From NCBI RefSeq assembly GCF_046736075.1, contig NZ_CP177163.1, forward strand, positions 1-64,000: 64,000 nucleotides of DNA. The letters run 5' to 3'. The notes beneath the pieces were generated by a model. That model had not been told where the DNA came from. It saw only the letters and a list, made by a program, of their open reading frames with translations, and searched no databases. Positions 63,944 to 64,000 of the stretch are shown here, one piece after another; within the stretch, counting starts at the first letter, position 1, and the number at the start of each line of letters is the position of its first letter. This DNA is from Stenotrophomonas sp046736075. Its GTDB lineage: Bacteria > Pseudomonadota > Gammaproteobacteria > Xanthomonadales > Xanthomonadaceae. The position numbers and the translations under genes were made by a program.

Positions 63944-64000
63944 TCATGCAGCCGCGTCGGTGTTGACTGCCGTGGCGCGCAGGCGGTGATGCGCGATACC
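63944..64000 (-). CDS. C-terminal end of an unidentified gene
   Basis: The minus strand carries an open frame entering from the right edge and ending at a TGA (63944-63946), with the last 18 residues GIAHHRLRATAVNTDAAA. The spacing (37 bp before the MFS start) and frame fit the end of a gene upstream of the MFS gene on the same strand. Too short to identify. Confidence 0.35.
   Translation of the reverse strand, partial: GIAHHRLRATAVNTDAAA

Overview
The window looks like chromosomal DNA from a high-GC gammaproteobacterium of the Xanthomonadaceae, most likely a Stenotrophomonas. This rests on GC-rich codon use, four complete TonB-dependent receptors plus one broken one, and a cluster of GTAG-type palindromic repeats (53449-53719) like the REP elements known from Stenotrophomonas. 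It holds about 40 protein genes. I saw no rRNA, tRNA, CRISPR array or transposase.

Left part (1-20 kb), carbon use. After a cut-off arylsulfatase comes what reads as a nearly complete poly- or oligo-3-hydroxybutyrate utilisation block. It has a secreted PHB depolymerase-like esterase, a GntP-family permease, a TonB receptor, an alpha/beta hydrolase, a MaoC hydratase, a transporter-domain hybrid histidine kinase with a convergent LuxR-type response regulator, a 3-hydroxybutyrate oligomer hydrolase and an acyl-CoA synthetase. The only three CCTAGG-centred palindromes I noticed lie in the two divergent promoter regions of this block. Next come an aldehyde dehydrogenase/acetolactate synthase-like pair and a secreted serine hydrolase.

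Middle part (20-40 kb), toxin region. Two giant genes encode an insecticidal-type Tc toxin: a fused TcB-TcC protein (2355 aa, with an unrecognised C-terminal effector domain carrying a His-His...Asn...His pattern) and a TcA protein (2674 aa). A perfect 16-bp hairpin separates them from a convergent four-gene operon. That operon is a tandem duplication of a two-gene module: a secreted protein ending in a Hint (intein/hedgehog-like) domain, then a 113-aa Fn3-like protein. All junctions are ATGA overlaps. An imperfect 30-bp direct repeat with a 19-bp exact core lies on each side of this roughly 19.7-kb segment, which suggests an inserted cassette.

Right part (40-56 kb), metal uptake and envelope. 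It holds an AraC-type regulator with a membrane domain, a DJ-1/PfpI protein, an NTF2-like protein, a ZnuD-like TonB receptor and a second TonB receptor, each of these two receptors preceded by a Zur-box-like palindrome. There are also a deletion scar joining two gene ends, a CSS-EAL phosphodiesterase, a small zincin-type metalloprotease, a CirA-like receptor, the GTAG repeats, and an SPFH/zinc-ribbon/small membrane protein operon.

Far right (56-64 kb). A tightly overlapping three-gene cassette (unknown protein, PLD-family nuclease, SNF2 helicase) resembles phage-defence architecture. An MFS exporter and the tail of another gene follow.
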